Below are positions 21,601 through 34,379 of a stretch of 64,000 nucleotides of DNA, piece by piece. The stretch spans positions 30,777,574-30,841,573 of the forward strand of contig JBBMOA010000001.1 in assembly GCA_037954235.1 (NCBI GenBank), given 5' to 3'. Made by a program: the position numbers and the translations under genes. Each line of letters begins with the position of its first letter. Position 1 is the stretch's first letter. This DNA is from Aulostomus chinensis. Its lineage: Eukaryota > Chordata > Actinopteri > Syngnathiformes > Aulostomidae. Under the pieces are notes generated by a model that had not been told where the DNA came from, did no database searches, and saw only the letters and a program-made list of their open reading frames with translations.

Positions 21601-24236
21601 TAAAAGTTGCTACGAAACTCAAAATATTGCGACAGTGATGTCTGAAGAATTGCGAATGAACTCAAGATGATGCTAACAGTAATGGAGTGAAACTTTTGAA
21701 TAACCTCAAAGTGATGCTGACAGTCATGTAGTAAGAGTTGCTAGGAACCTTAAAATAATGCAACAATAATGTAGTAAGAGTTGCTACGAACCTCAAAATA
21801 ATGTGACAGTGATGTCAGAAGAATTGCTAATGATCTCAAAATGATGCTAACAGTAATGTAGTGATAGTTGCTAATAAACTCAGTGATGCTTGCAGTAATG
21901 TAGTAAGTGTTTCGAATAACCTAAAAGTGATGCTGACAGTCATGTAGTAACAGTTGCTAAGAACCTCAAAATAATGCGACAGTGATGTAGTAAGAATTGC
22001 TAATGAAAAAAAAAATGATGCTAACAGTAATGGAGTGAAAGTTTCGAATAACCTCAAAGTGATGCTGACAGTCATTTAGTAAGTGTTGCTCCGAACCTCA
22101 AAATAATGCGACAGTGATGTTGGAAGAATTGCTAATGAACTCAAAATGATGCTCACAGTAATGTAGTGATAGTTTTCTTATTAACTCAGTGATGCTTACA
22201 GTAATGTAGTAAATGTTTCGAACAACCTAAAAGTGATGCTGTCAGTCATGTTGTAAAAGTTGCTTCTAACCTCAAAATGATGCTAACAGTAATGTAGTGA
22301 TAGTTGCTAATCAACTCAGTGATGCTTACAGTAATGTAGGAAGAGTTTCGAACAACTTCAAAGTGATGCTGACAGTCATGTACTAAGGGTTGCTACGAAC
22401 CTCAAAATAATGCGACAGTAATGTAGTAAAAGTTGCTACGAACCTCAAAATATTGCGACAGTGATGTCGGAACAATTGCTAATGAAATAAAAATGATGCT
22501 AACAGTAATGAAGTGATAGTTGCTAATCAACTCAGTGAGGCTTACAGTAATGTAGTAAGTGTTTTGAATAACCTCAAAGTGATGGTGACAGTCATGTCGT
22601 AAGAGTTGCTACGAACCTCAAAATAATGCGACAGTGATGTCAGAAGAATTGCTAAAGATCTCAAAATGATGCGACAGTGATGTAGTAAGAATTGCTAATG
22701 AACTCAAAATGATGCTAGGAGTAATGGAGTGAAACTTTCAGAATAACCTCAAAGTGATGCTGACAATCATGTCGTAAGTGTTGCTATGAACCTCAAAATA
22801 TTGCGACAGTGATGTCGGAAAAATTGCTAATGAACTCAAGATGATGCTAACAGTAATGTAGTGATAGTTGCTAAGAAACTCAGTGATGCTTACAGTGATG
22901 TAGTAAGAGTTTCGAACAACCTCAAAGTGATGCTGACAGTCATTTAGTAAGAGTTGCTAATGAACTCAATTTAATGCTACAGTGATGTCGTGAGAATTGC
23001 TCAACAACGCAAAATGATGCTAACAGTAATGTAGTGATAGTTGCTAATAAACTCAAAGTGATCCTGACAGTAATGTAGTAAGAGTTGCTACGAACCTTAA
23101 AATATTGCGACAGTGATGTCGGAAGAATTGCTAATGATCTCAAACTGATGCGACAGTAATGTAGTAAGAATTGCTAATGAACTCAAAATGATGCTAACAG
23201 TAATGGAGTGAAACTTTGAATAACCTCAAAGTGATGCTGACAGTCATGTTCTAAGAGTTGCTACGAACCTCAAAATAATGTGACAGTAATGTATTAAAAG
23301 TTGCTACGAACCTCAAAATATTGCGACAGTGATGTCGGAAAAATTGCTAATGAACTCAAAATGATGCTAACAGTAATGTAGTGATAGTTGCTAATCAAGT
23401 CAGTGATGCTTACAGTAATGTAGTAAGTGTTTCAAACAACCTCAAAGTGATGCTGACAGTCATGTAGTAAGAGTTGCTACTAACCTTAATTTAATGCTAC
23501 AGTGATGTCGATGAATTGCTAATAAACTCAAAATGACGCTAACAGTAATGTAGTGATAGTTGCTAATAAACTCAAAATGATGCTAAAAGTAATGTGGTGA
23601 TAGTTGCTAATCAACTCAGTGATGCTTACAGTAATGTAGTAAGTGTTTCGAACAACCTCAAAGTGACGCTGAAAGTCATGTAGTATGAGTTGCTTCTAAT
23701 CTCAAAATGATGCTAAAAGTAATGTAGTGATAGTTGCTAATGAACTCAAAGTGATGCTGACAGTCATGTAGTAAGTGTTGCTACGAACCTCAATATAATG
23801 CGACAGTAATGTAGTAAATGTTGCTACGAACCTCAAAATATTGCGACTGTGATGTCGGAAGAATTGCTAATGAACTCAAGATGATGCTAACACTAATGGA
23901 GTGATAGTTGCTAAGAAACTCAGTGATGCTTACAGTAATATAGTAAGAGTTTCGAACAACCTCAAAGTGATGCTGACAGTCATTTAGTAAGAGTTGCTAA
24001 TGAACTCCATTTAATGCTACAGTGATGTCGTGAGAATTGCTCATAAACTCAAAATGATGCTAACAGTAATGTAGTGATAGTTGCTAATAAACTCAAAGTG
24101 ATGCTGACAGTAATGCAGTAAGAGTTGCTACGAACCTTAAAATAATGCAACAATAATATAGTAAGAGTTGCTACGAACCTCAAAATATTGCGACAGTGAT
24201 GTTGGAAGAACTGCTAATGAACTCAAAATGATGCTA
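18640..24236 (+). repeat. Tandem duplication, 2864-bp offset, within the satellite
   Basis: Copy 1 is about 18640-21503 and copy 2 about 21504-24236. They share private variants, such as AACGTTTCAAATAACC, AACTTTTGAATAACC and a run of A after AATTGCTAATG at 19140 and 22000. The offset falls from 2864 to 2692 bp because copy 2 lacks 172 bp (four monomers) near 22315, corresponding to 19458-19629. Divergence is low by eye. Confidence 0.85.
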
Positions 24237-25796
24237 ACAGTAATGGAGTGAAACTTTCGAATAACCTCAAAGTGATGCTGACAGTCATTTAGTAAGAGTT
24301 GCTAATGAACTCCATTTAATGCTACAGTGATGTCGTGAGAATTGCTCATAAACTCAAAATGATGCTAACAGTAATGTAGTGATAGTTGCTAATAAACTCA
24401 AAGTGATGCTGACAGTAATGTACTAAGAGTTGCTACGAACCTCAAAATAATGCGACAGTAATGTAGTAAAAGTTGCCACAAACCTCAAAATATTGCGACA
24501 GTGATGTCGGAAGAATTGCTAATGAACTCAAAATGATGTTAACAGTAATGTCGTGATACTTCCTAATCAAGTCAGTAATGCTTACAGTAATGTAGTAAGT
24601 GTTTCGAAGAACCTCAAAGTGATGCTGACAGTCATGTAGTAAGAGTTTCTACGAACCTCAAAATAATGCGACAGTGATGTCAGAAGAATTGCTAATGATC
24701 TCAAAATGATGCGACAGTGATGTCAGAAGAATTGGTAATGATCTCAAAATGATGCTAACAGTAATGGAGTGAACGTTTCGAATAACCTCAAAGTGATGCT
24801 GACAGTCATGTACTAAGAGTTGCTACGAACCTCAAAATAATGCAACAGTAATGTAATAAAAATTGCTACGAACCTCAAAATATTGCGACAATGATGTCGG
24901 AAGAATCGTTAATGAACTCAAGATGATGCTAACAGTAATGTAGTGAAAGTTGCTAAGAAACTCAGTGATGCTTACAGTAATGTAGTAAGAGTTTCGAACA
25001 ACCTCAAAGTGATGCTGACAGTCATTTAGTAAGAGTTGCTAATGAACTCAATTCAATGCCACAGTGATGTCGTGAGAATTGCTCATGAACTCAAAATGAT
25101 GCTAACAGTAATGTAGTGATAGTTGGTAATAAACTCAAAGTGATGCTGACAGTAATGTAGTAAGAGTTTCGAACAACCTCAAAGTGATGCTGACAGTAAT
25201 GCAGTAAGAGTTGCTACGAACCTTAAAATAATGCAACAATAATGTAGTAAGAGTTGCTACGAACCTCAAAATGATGTGACAGTGATGTCAGAAGAATTGC
25301 TAATGATCTCAAAATGATGCGACAGTGATGTTGGAAGAATTGCTAATGAACTCAAAATGATGCTAACAGTAATGTAGTGAAAGTTGCTAATCAAGTCAGT
25401 GATGATTACAGTAATGTAGTAAGTGTTTCGAAAAACCTCAAAGTGATGCTGACAGTCATGTCGTAAGAGTTGCGACAAACCTCAAAATAATGCGACAGTG
25501 ATGTCAGAAGAATTGCTAAAGATCTCAAAATGATGCGACAGTGATGTCAGAAGAATTGGTCGTGATCTCAAAATGATAGTAACAGTAATGGAGTGAACGT
25601 TTCGAATCACCTCAAAGTGATGCTGACAGTCATGTAGTAAGAGTTGCTACGAACCTCAAAAAAATGCGACAGTAATGTAGTAAAAGTTGCTACGAACCTC
25701 AAAATATTGCGACAGTGATGTCGGAAGAATTGCTAATGAACTCAAGTTGATGCTAACAGTAATGTAGTGAAAGTTGCAAAGAAACTCAGTGATGCT

Positions 25797-28700
25797 TACA
25801 GTAATGTAGTAAGAGTTTCGCACAACCTCAAAGTGATGCTGACAGTCATTTAGTAAGACTTGCTAATGAACTCAATTCAATGCTACAGTGATGTCGTGAA
25901 AATTGCTCATGAACTCAAAATGATGCTAACAGTAATGTAGTGATAGTTGCTAATAAACTCAAAGTGATGCTGACAGTAATGTAGTAAGAGTAGCTACGAA
26001 ACTTAAAATAATGCAACAATAATATAGTAAGAGTTGCTACGAACCTCAAAATGATGTGACAGTGATGTCAGAAGAATTGCTAATGATCTCAAAATGATGC
26101 TAACAGTAATGTAGTGATAGTTGCTAATCAACTCAGTGATACTTACAGTAATGTAGTAAGTGTTTCGAATAACCTCAAAGCGATGGTGACAGTCATGTAG
26201 TAAGAGTTGCTACGAACCTCAAAATAATGCGACAGTGATGTCGGAAGAATTGCTAAAGATCTCAAAATGATGCGACAGTGATTCAAAAAAGAATTGCTCA
26301 TGAACTCAAAATGATGCTAACAGTAATGGAGTGAACGTTTCGAATAACCTCAAAGTGATGCTGACAGTCTTGTACTAAGAGTTGCTACGAACCTCAAAAT
26401 AATGCGACAGTGATGTCGGAAGAATTGCTAATGATCTCAAAATGATGCGACAGTGATGTAGTAAGAATTGCTAATGAACTCAAAATGATGCTAACAGTAA
26501 TGGAGTGAAAGTTTCGAATAACCTCAAAGTGATGCTGACAGTCATGTAGTAAGACTTGCAACGAACCTCAAAATAATGCGACAGAAATGTAGTAAAAGTT
26601 GCGACGAACATAAAAATATTTCGAGTGATGTCGGAAGAATTGCTAATGAACTCAAAATGATGCAAACAGTAATTTAGTGATAGTTGCTAATCAACTCAGT
26701 GATGCTTACAGTAATGTAGTAAGTGTTTCGAACAACCTCAAAGTGATGGTAACAGTCATTTAGTAAGAGTTGCTAATGAACTCAATTCAATGCTACAGTG
26801 ATGTCGTGAGAATTGCTCATGAACTCAAAATGATGCTAACAGTAATGTAGTGATAGTTGGTAATAAACTCAAAGTGATGCTGACAGTAATGTAGTAAGAG
26901 TTTCGAACAACCTCAAAGTGATGCTGACAGTAATGTAGTAAGAGTTGCTACGAACCTTAAAATAATGCAACAATAATGTAGTAAGAGTTGCTACGAACCT
27001 CAAAATGATGTGACAGTGATGTCAGAAGAATTGCTAATGATCTCAAAATGATGCGACAGTGATGTCAGAAGAATTGCTAATGATCTCAAAATGATGCTAA
27101 CAGTAATGGAGTGAACGTTTCGAATAACCTCAAAGTGATGCTGACAGTCTTGTACTAAGAGTTGCTACGAACCTCAAAATAATGCGACAGTGATGTCGGA
27201 AGAATTGCTAATGATCTCAAAATGATGCGACAGTGATGTAGTAAGAATTGCTAATGAACTCAAAATGATGCTAACAGTAATGGAGTGAAAGTTTCGAATA
27301 ACCTCAAAGTGATGCTGACAGTCATGTAGTAAGACTTGCAACGAACCTCAAAATAATGCGACAGAAATGTAGTAAAAGTTGCGACGAACATAAAAATATT
27401 TCGAGTGATGTCGGAAGAATTGCTAATGAACTCAAAATGATGCAAACAGTAATTTAGTGATAGTTGCTAATCAACTCAGTGATGCTTACAGTAATGTAGT
27501 AAGTGTTTCGAACAACCTCAAAGTGATGGTAACAGTCATTTAGTAAGAGTTGCTAATGAACTCAATTCAATGCTACAGTGATGTCGTGAGAATTGCTCAT
27601 GAACTCAAAATGATGCTAACAGTAATGTAGTGATAGTTGGTAATAAACTCAAAGTGATGCTGACAGTAATGTAGTAAGAGTTTCGAACAACCTCAAAGTG
27701 ATGCTGACAGTAATGTAGTAAGAGTTGCTACGAACCTTAAAATAATGCAACAATAATGTAGTAAGAGTTGCTACGAACCTCAAAATGATGTGACAGTGAT
27801 GTCAGAAGAATTGCTAATGATCTCAAAATGATGCGACAGTGATGTCAGAAGAATTGCTAATGATCTCAAAATGATGCTAACAGTAATGTAGTGATAGTTG
27901 CTAATCAACTCAGTGATACTTACAGTAATGTAGTAAGTGTTTCGAATAACCTCAAAAGTGATGGTGACAGTCATGTAGGAAGAGTTGCGACGAACCTCAA
28001 AATAATGCGACAGTGATGTCAGAAGAATTGCTACGAACCTCAAAATATTGCGACAGTGATTTAGTAAGAATTGCTAATGAACTCAAAATGATGCTACCAG
28101 TAATGGAGTGAACGTTTCGAATAACCTCAAAGTGATGTTTACAGTCATGTAGTAAGTGTTGCTACGAACCTCAAAATAATGCGACAGTAACGTAGTAAAA
28201 GTTGCTACGAACCTCAAAATATTGCGACAGTGATGTCGGAAGAATTGCTAATGAACTCAAGATGATGCTAACAGTAATGTAGTGGTAGTTGCTAATCAAG
28301 TCAGTGATGCTTACAGTAATGTAGTAAGTGTTTCGAACAACCTCAAAGTGATGCTGATAGTCTTGTACTAAGAGTTGCTACGAACCTCAAAATAATGCAA
28401 CAGTGATGTAGTAAAAGTTGCTACGAACCTCAAAATATTGCGACAGTGATGTCGGAAGAATTGCTAATGAACTCAAAATGATGCTAACAGTAAAGTAGTG
28501 ATAGTTGCTAATCAAGTCAGTAATGCTTACAGTAATGTAGTAAGAGTTGCTACGAACCTCAAAATAATGCGACAGTGAAGTCAGAAGAATTGCTAAAGAT
28601 CTCAAAATGATGCGACAGTGATGTAGTAAGAATTGCCAATGAACTCAAAATGATGCTAACAGTAATGGAGTGAAAGTTTCCAATAACCTCAAAGTGATGC

Positions 28701-31700
28701 TGACAGTCATGTAGTAAGAGTTGCTACGAACCTCAAAATAATGCGACAGTAATGTAGTAAAAGTTGCTGCGAACCTCAAAATATTGCGACAGTGATGTCG
28801 GAAGAATTGCTAATGAACTCAAAATGATGCTAACAGTAATGTAGTGATAGTTGCTAATCAAGTCAGTGATGCTTACAGTAATGTAGTGAGTGTTTCGAAT
28901 AACCTCAAAGTGATGCTGACAGTCATGTAGTAAGAGTTGCTACGAACCTTTAAATAAAGCAACAGTAATGTAGTTAGAGTTGCTACGAACCTCAAAATAA
29001 TGTGACAGTGATGTCAGAAGAATTGCGAATGATCTCAAAATGATGCGACAGTGATGTAGTAAGAATTGCTAATGAACTCAAAATGATGCTAACAGTAATG
29101 GAGTGAAAGTTTCCAATAACCTCAAAGTGATGCTGACAGTCATGTAGTAAGAGTTGCTACGAACCTCAAAACAATGCGACAGTAATGTAGTAAAAGTTGC
29201 TACGAACCTCAAAATATTGCGACAGTGATGTCGGAAGAATTGCCAATGAACTCAAAATGATGCTAACAGTAATGTAGTGATAGTTGCTAATCAAGTCAGT
29301 GATGCTTACAGGAATGTAGTAAGTGTCTCGAATAACCTCAAAGTGATGCTGACAGTCATGTAGTAAGAGTCGCTCCGAACCTCAAAATATTGCGACAGTG
29401 ATGTCGGAAGAATTGCTAATGAACTCAAGATGATGCTAACAGTAATGTAGTGATAGTTGCTAAGAAACTCGGTGATGCTTACAGTAATGTAGTAAGAGTT
29501 TCGAACAACCTCAAAGTGATGCTGAAAGTCATTTAGTAAGAGTTGCTAATGAACTCAATTTAATGCTACAGTGTCGCCGTGAGAATTGCTCATAAACTTA
29601 AAATGATGCTAACAGCAATGTAGTGATAGTTGCTAAGAAACTCAGTGATGCTTACAGTAATGTAGAAAGAGTTGCTACGAACCTCAAAATATTGCGACAG
29701 TGATGTCGGAAGAATTGCGAATGATCTCAAAATGATGCGACAGTGATGTAGTAAGAATTGCTCATGAACTCAAAATGATGCTAACAGTAATGGAGTGAAA
29801 CTTTCAAATAACCTCAAAGTGATACTTACAGTTATGTAGTAAGTGTTGCTACAAACCTCAAAAAAATGCGACAGTAATGTAGTAAAAGTTGCTACGAACC
29901 TCAAAATATTGCTACAGTGATGTCGGAAGAAATGCTAATGAACTTAAAATGATGCTAACAGTAATGTAGTAAGAGTTTCGCACAACCTCAAAGTGATGCT
30001 GACAGTCATTTAGTAAGACTTGCTAATGAACTCAATTCAATGCTACAGTGATGTCGTGAAAATTGCTCATGAACTCAAAATGATGCTAACAGTAATGTAG
30101 TGATAGTTGCTAATAAACTCAAAGTGATGCTGACAGTAATGTAGTAAGAGTAGCTACGAAACTTAAAATAATGCAACAATAATATAGTAAGAGTTGCTAC
30201 GAACCTCAAAATGATGTGACAGTGATGTCAGAAGAATTGCTAATGATCTCAAAATGATGCTAACAGTAATGTAGTGATAGTTGCTAATCAACTCAGTGAT
30301 ACTTACAGTAATGTAGTAAGTGTTTCGAATAACCTCAAAGCGATGGTGACAGTCATGTAGTAAGAGTTGCTACGAACCTCAAAATAATGCGACAGTGATG
30401 TCGGAAGAATTGCTAAAGATCTCAAAATGATGCGACAGTGATTCAAAAAAGAATTGCTCATGAACTCAAAATGATGCTAACAGTAATGGAGTGAACGTTT
30501 CGAATAACCTCAAAGTGATGCTGACAGTCTTGTACTAAGAGTTGCTACGAACCTCAAAATAATGCGACAGTGATGTCGGAAGAATTGCTAATGATCTCAA
30601 AATGATGCGACAGTGATGTAGTAAGAATTGCTAATGAACTCAAAATGATGCTAACAGTAATGGAGTGAAAGTTTCGAATAACCTCAAAGTGATGCTGACA
30701 GTCATGTAGTAAGACTTGCAACGAACCTCAAAATAATGCGACAGAAATGTAGTAAAAGTTGCGACGAACATAAAAATATTTCGAGTGATGTCGGAAGAAT
30801 TGCTAATGAACTCAAAATGATGCAAACAGTAATTTAGTGATAGTTGCTAATCAACTCAGTGATGCTTACAGTAATGTAGTAAGTGTTTCGAACAACCTCA
30901 AAGTGATGGTAACAGTCATTTAGTAAGAGTTGCTAATGAACTCAATTCAATGCTACAGTGATGTCGTGAGAATTGCTCATGAACTCAAAATGATGCTAAC
31001 AGTAATGTAGTGATAGTTGGTAATAAACTCAAAGTGATGCTGACAGTAATGTAGTAAGAGTTTCGAACAACCTCAAAGTGATGCTGACAGTAATGTAGTA
31101 AGAGTTGCTACGAACCTTAAAATAATGCAACAATAATGTAGTAAGAGTTGCTACGAACCTCAAAATGATGTGACAGTGATGTCAGAAGAATTGCTAATGA
31201 TCTCAAAATGATGCGACAGTGATGTCAGAAGAATTGCTAATGATCTCAAAATGATGCTAACAGTAATGGAGTGAACGTTTCGAATAACCTCAAAGTGATG
31301 CTGACAGTCTTGTACTAAGAGTTGCTACGAACCTCAAAATAATGCGACAGTGATGTCGGAAGAATTGCTAATGATCTCAAAATGATGCGACAGTGATGTA
31401 GTAAGAATTGCTAATGAACTCAAAATGATGCTAACAGTAATGGAGTGAAAGTTTCGAATAACCTCAAAGTGATGCTGACAGTCATGTAGTAAGACTTGCA
31501 ACGAACCTCAAAATAATGCGACAGAAATGTAGTAAAAGTTGCGACGAACATAAAAATATTTCGAGTGATGTCGGAAGAATTGCTAATGAACTCAAAATGA
31601 TGCAAACAGTAATTTAGTGATAGTTGCTAATCAACTCAGTGATGCTTACAGTAATGTAGTAAGTGTTTCGAACAACCTCAAAGTGATGGTAACAGTCATT

Positions 31701-34116
31701 TAGTAAGAGTTGCTAATGAACTCAATTCAATGCTACAGTGATGTCGTGAGAATTGCTCATGAACTCAAAATGATGCTAACAGTAATGTAGTGATAGTTGG
31801 TAATAAACTCAAAGTGATGCTGACAGTAATGTAGTAAGAGTTTCGAACAACCTCAAAGTGATGCTGACAGTAATGTAGTAAGAGTTGCTACGAACCTTAA
31901 AATAATGCAACAATAATGTAGTAAGAGTTGCTACGAACCTCAAAATGATGTGACAGTGATGTCAGAAGAATTGCTAATGATCTCAAAATGATGCGACAGT
32001 GATGTCAGAAGAATTGCTAATGATCTCAAAATGATGCTAACAGTAATGTAGTGATAGTTGCTAATCAACTCAGTGATACTTACAGTCATGTAGTAAGTGT
32101 TTCGAATAACCTCAAAAGTGATGGTGACAGTCATGTAGGAAGAGTTGCGACGAACCTCAAAATAATGCGACAGTGATGTCAGAAGAATTGCTACGAACCT
32201 CAAAATATTGCGACAGTGATTTAGTAAGAATTGCTAATGAACTCAAAATGATGCTACCAGTAATGGAGTGAACGTTTCGAATAACCTCAAAGTGATGTTT
32301 ACAGTCATGTAGTAAGTGTTGCTACGAACCTCAAAATAATGCGACAGTAACGTAGTAAAAGTTGCTACGAACCTCAAAATATTGCGACAGTGATGTCGGA
32401 AGAATTGCTAATGAACTCAAGATGATGCTAACAGTAATGTAGTGGTAGTTGCTAATCAAGTCAGTGATGCTTACAGTAATGTAGTAAGTGTTTCGAACAA
32501 CCTCAAAGTGATGCTGATAGTCTTGTACTAAGAGTTGCTACGAACCTCAAAATAATGCAACAGTGATGTAGTAAAAGTTGCTACGAACCTCAAAATATTG
32601 CGACAGTGATGTCGGAAGAATTGCTAATGAACTCAAAATGATGCTAACAGTAAAGTAGTGATAGTTGCTAATCAAGTCAGTAATGCTTACAGTAATGTAG
32701 TAAGAGTTGCTACGAACCTCAAAATAATGCGACAGTGAAGTCAGAAGAATTGCTAAAGATCTCAAAATGATGCGACAGTGATGTAGTAAGAATTGCCAAT
32801 GAACTCAAAATGATGCTAACAGTAATGGAGTGAAAGTTTCCAATAACCTCAAAGTGATGCTGACAGTCATGTAGTAAGAGTTGCTACGAACCTCAAAATA
32901 ATGCGACAGTAATGTAGTAAAAGTTGCTGCGAACCTCAAAATATTGCGACAGTGATGTCGGAAGAATTGCTAATGAACTCAAAATGATGCTAACAGTAAT
33001 GTAGTGATAGTTGCTAATCAAGTCAGTGATGCTTACAGTAATGTAGTGAGTGTTTCGAATAACCTCAAAGTGATGCTGACAGTCATGTAGTAAGAGTTGC
33101 TACGAACCTTTAAATAAAGCAACAGTAATGTAGTTAGAGTTGCTACGAACCTCAAAATAATGTGACAGTGATGTCAGAAGAATTGCTAATGATCTCAAAA
33201 TGATGCGACAGTGATGTAGTAAGAATTGCTAATGAACTCAAAATGATGCTAACAGTAATGGAGTGAAAGTTTCCAATAACCTCAAAGTGATGCTGACAGT
33301 CATGTAGTAAGAGTTGCTACGAACCTCAAAACAATGCGACAGTAATGTAGTAAAAGTTGCTACGAACCTCAAAATATTGCGACAGTGATGTCGGAAGAAT
33401 TGCCAATGAACTCAAAATGATGCTAACAGTAATGTAGTGATAGTTGCTAATCAAGTCAGTGATGCTTACAGGAATGTAGTAAGTGTCTCGAATAACCTCA
33501 AAGTGATGCTGACAGTCATGTAGTAAGAGTCGCTCCGAACCTCAAAATATTGCGACAGTGATGTCGGAAGAATTGCTAATGAACTCAAGATGATGCTAAC
33601 AGTAATGTAGTGATAGTTGGTAAGAAACTCGGTGATGCTTACAGTAATGTAGTAAGAGTTTCGAACAACCTCAAAGTGATGCTGAAAGTCATTTAGTAAG
33701 AGTTGCTAATGAACTCAATTTAATGCTACAGTGTCGCCGTGAGAATTGCTCATAAACTTAAAATGATGCTAACAGCAATGTAGTGATAGTTGCTAAGAAA
33801 CTCAGTGATGCTTACAGTAATGTAGAAAGAGTTGCTACGAACCTCAAAATATTGCGACAGTGATGTCGGAAGAATTGCGAATGATCTCAAAATGATGCGA
33901 CAGTGATGTAGTAAGAATTGCTCATGAACTCAAAATGATGCTAACAGTAATGGAGTGAAACTTTCAAATAACCTCAAAGTGATACTTACAGTTATGTAGT
34001 AAGTGTTGCTACAAACCTCAAAAAAATGCGACAGTAATGTAGTAAAAGTTGCTACGAACCTCAAAATATTGCTACAGTGATGTCGGAAGAAATGCTAATG
34101 AACTTAAAATGATGCT
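25797..34116 (+). repeat. Near-identical 4160-bp tandem duplication within the satellite
   Basis: Copy 1 is about 25797-29956 and copy 2 about 29957-34116, abutting head to tail. The offset is exactly 4160 bp (96 monomers) throughout, and I noticed only three substitutions by eye (27935/32095, 29036/33196 and 29460/33620). The shared private variant TTTCGCACAACC marks the left end of each copy. This is the youngest-looking large duplication in the array. Confidence 0.9.
26321..27880 (+). repeat. 780-bp tandem duplication nested in the 4160-bp unit
   Basis: Copies at about 26321-27100 and 27101-27880, apparently identical or nearly so. The pair is present again in the second 4160-bp copy (about 30481-32040), so the 780-bp event preceded the 4160-bp event. 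780 bp corresponds to 18 monomers. Confidence 0.9.
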
Positions 34117-34379
34117 AACAGTAATGTAGTGATAGTTGCGAATCAACTCAGTGATGCTTACAGTAATGTAGTAAGTGTTTCGAATAACCTCAAAGTGATG
34201 CTTACAGTCATGTAGTAAGTGTTGCTACAAACCTCAAAATAATGCGAAAGTAATGTAGTAAAAGTTGCTACGAACCTCAAAATATTGCGACAGTGATGTC
34301 GGAAGAATTGCTCATGAACTCAAGATGATGCTAACAGTAATGTAGTGATAGTTGCGAAGAAACTCAGTGATGCTTACAG

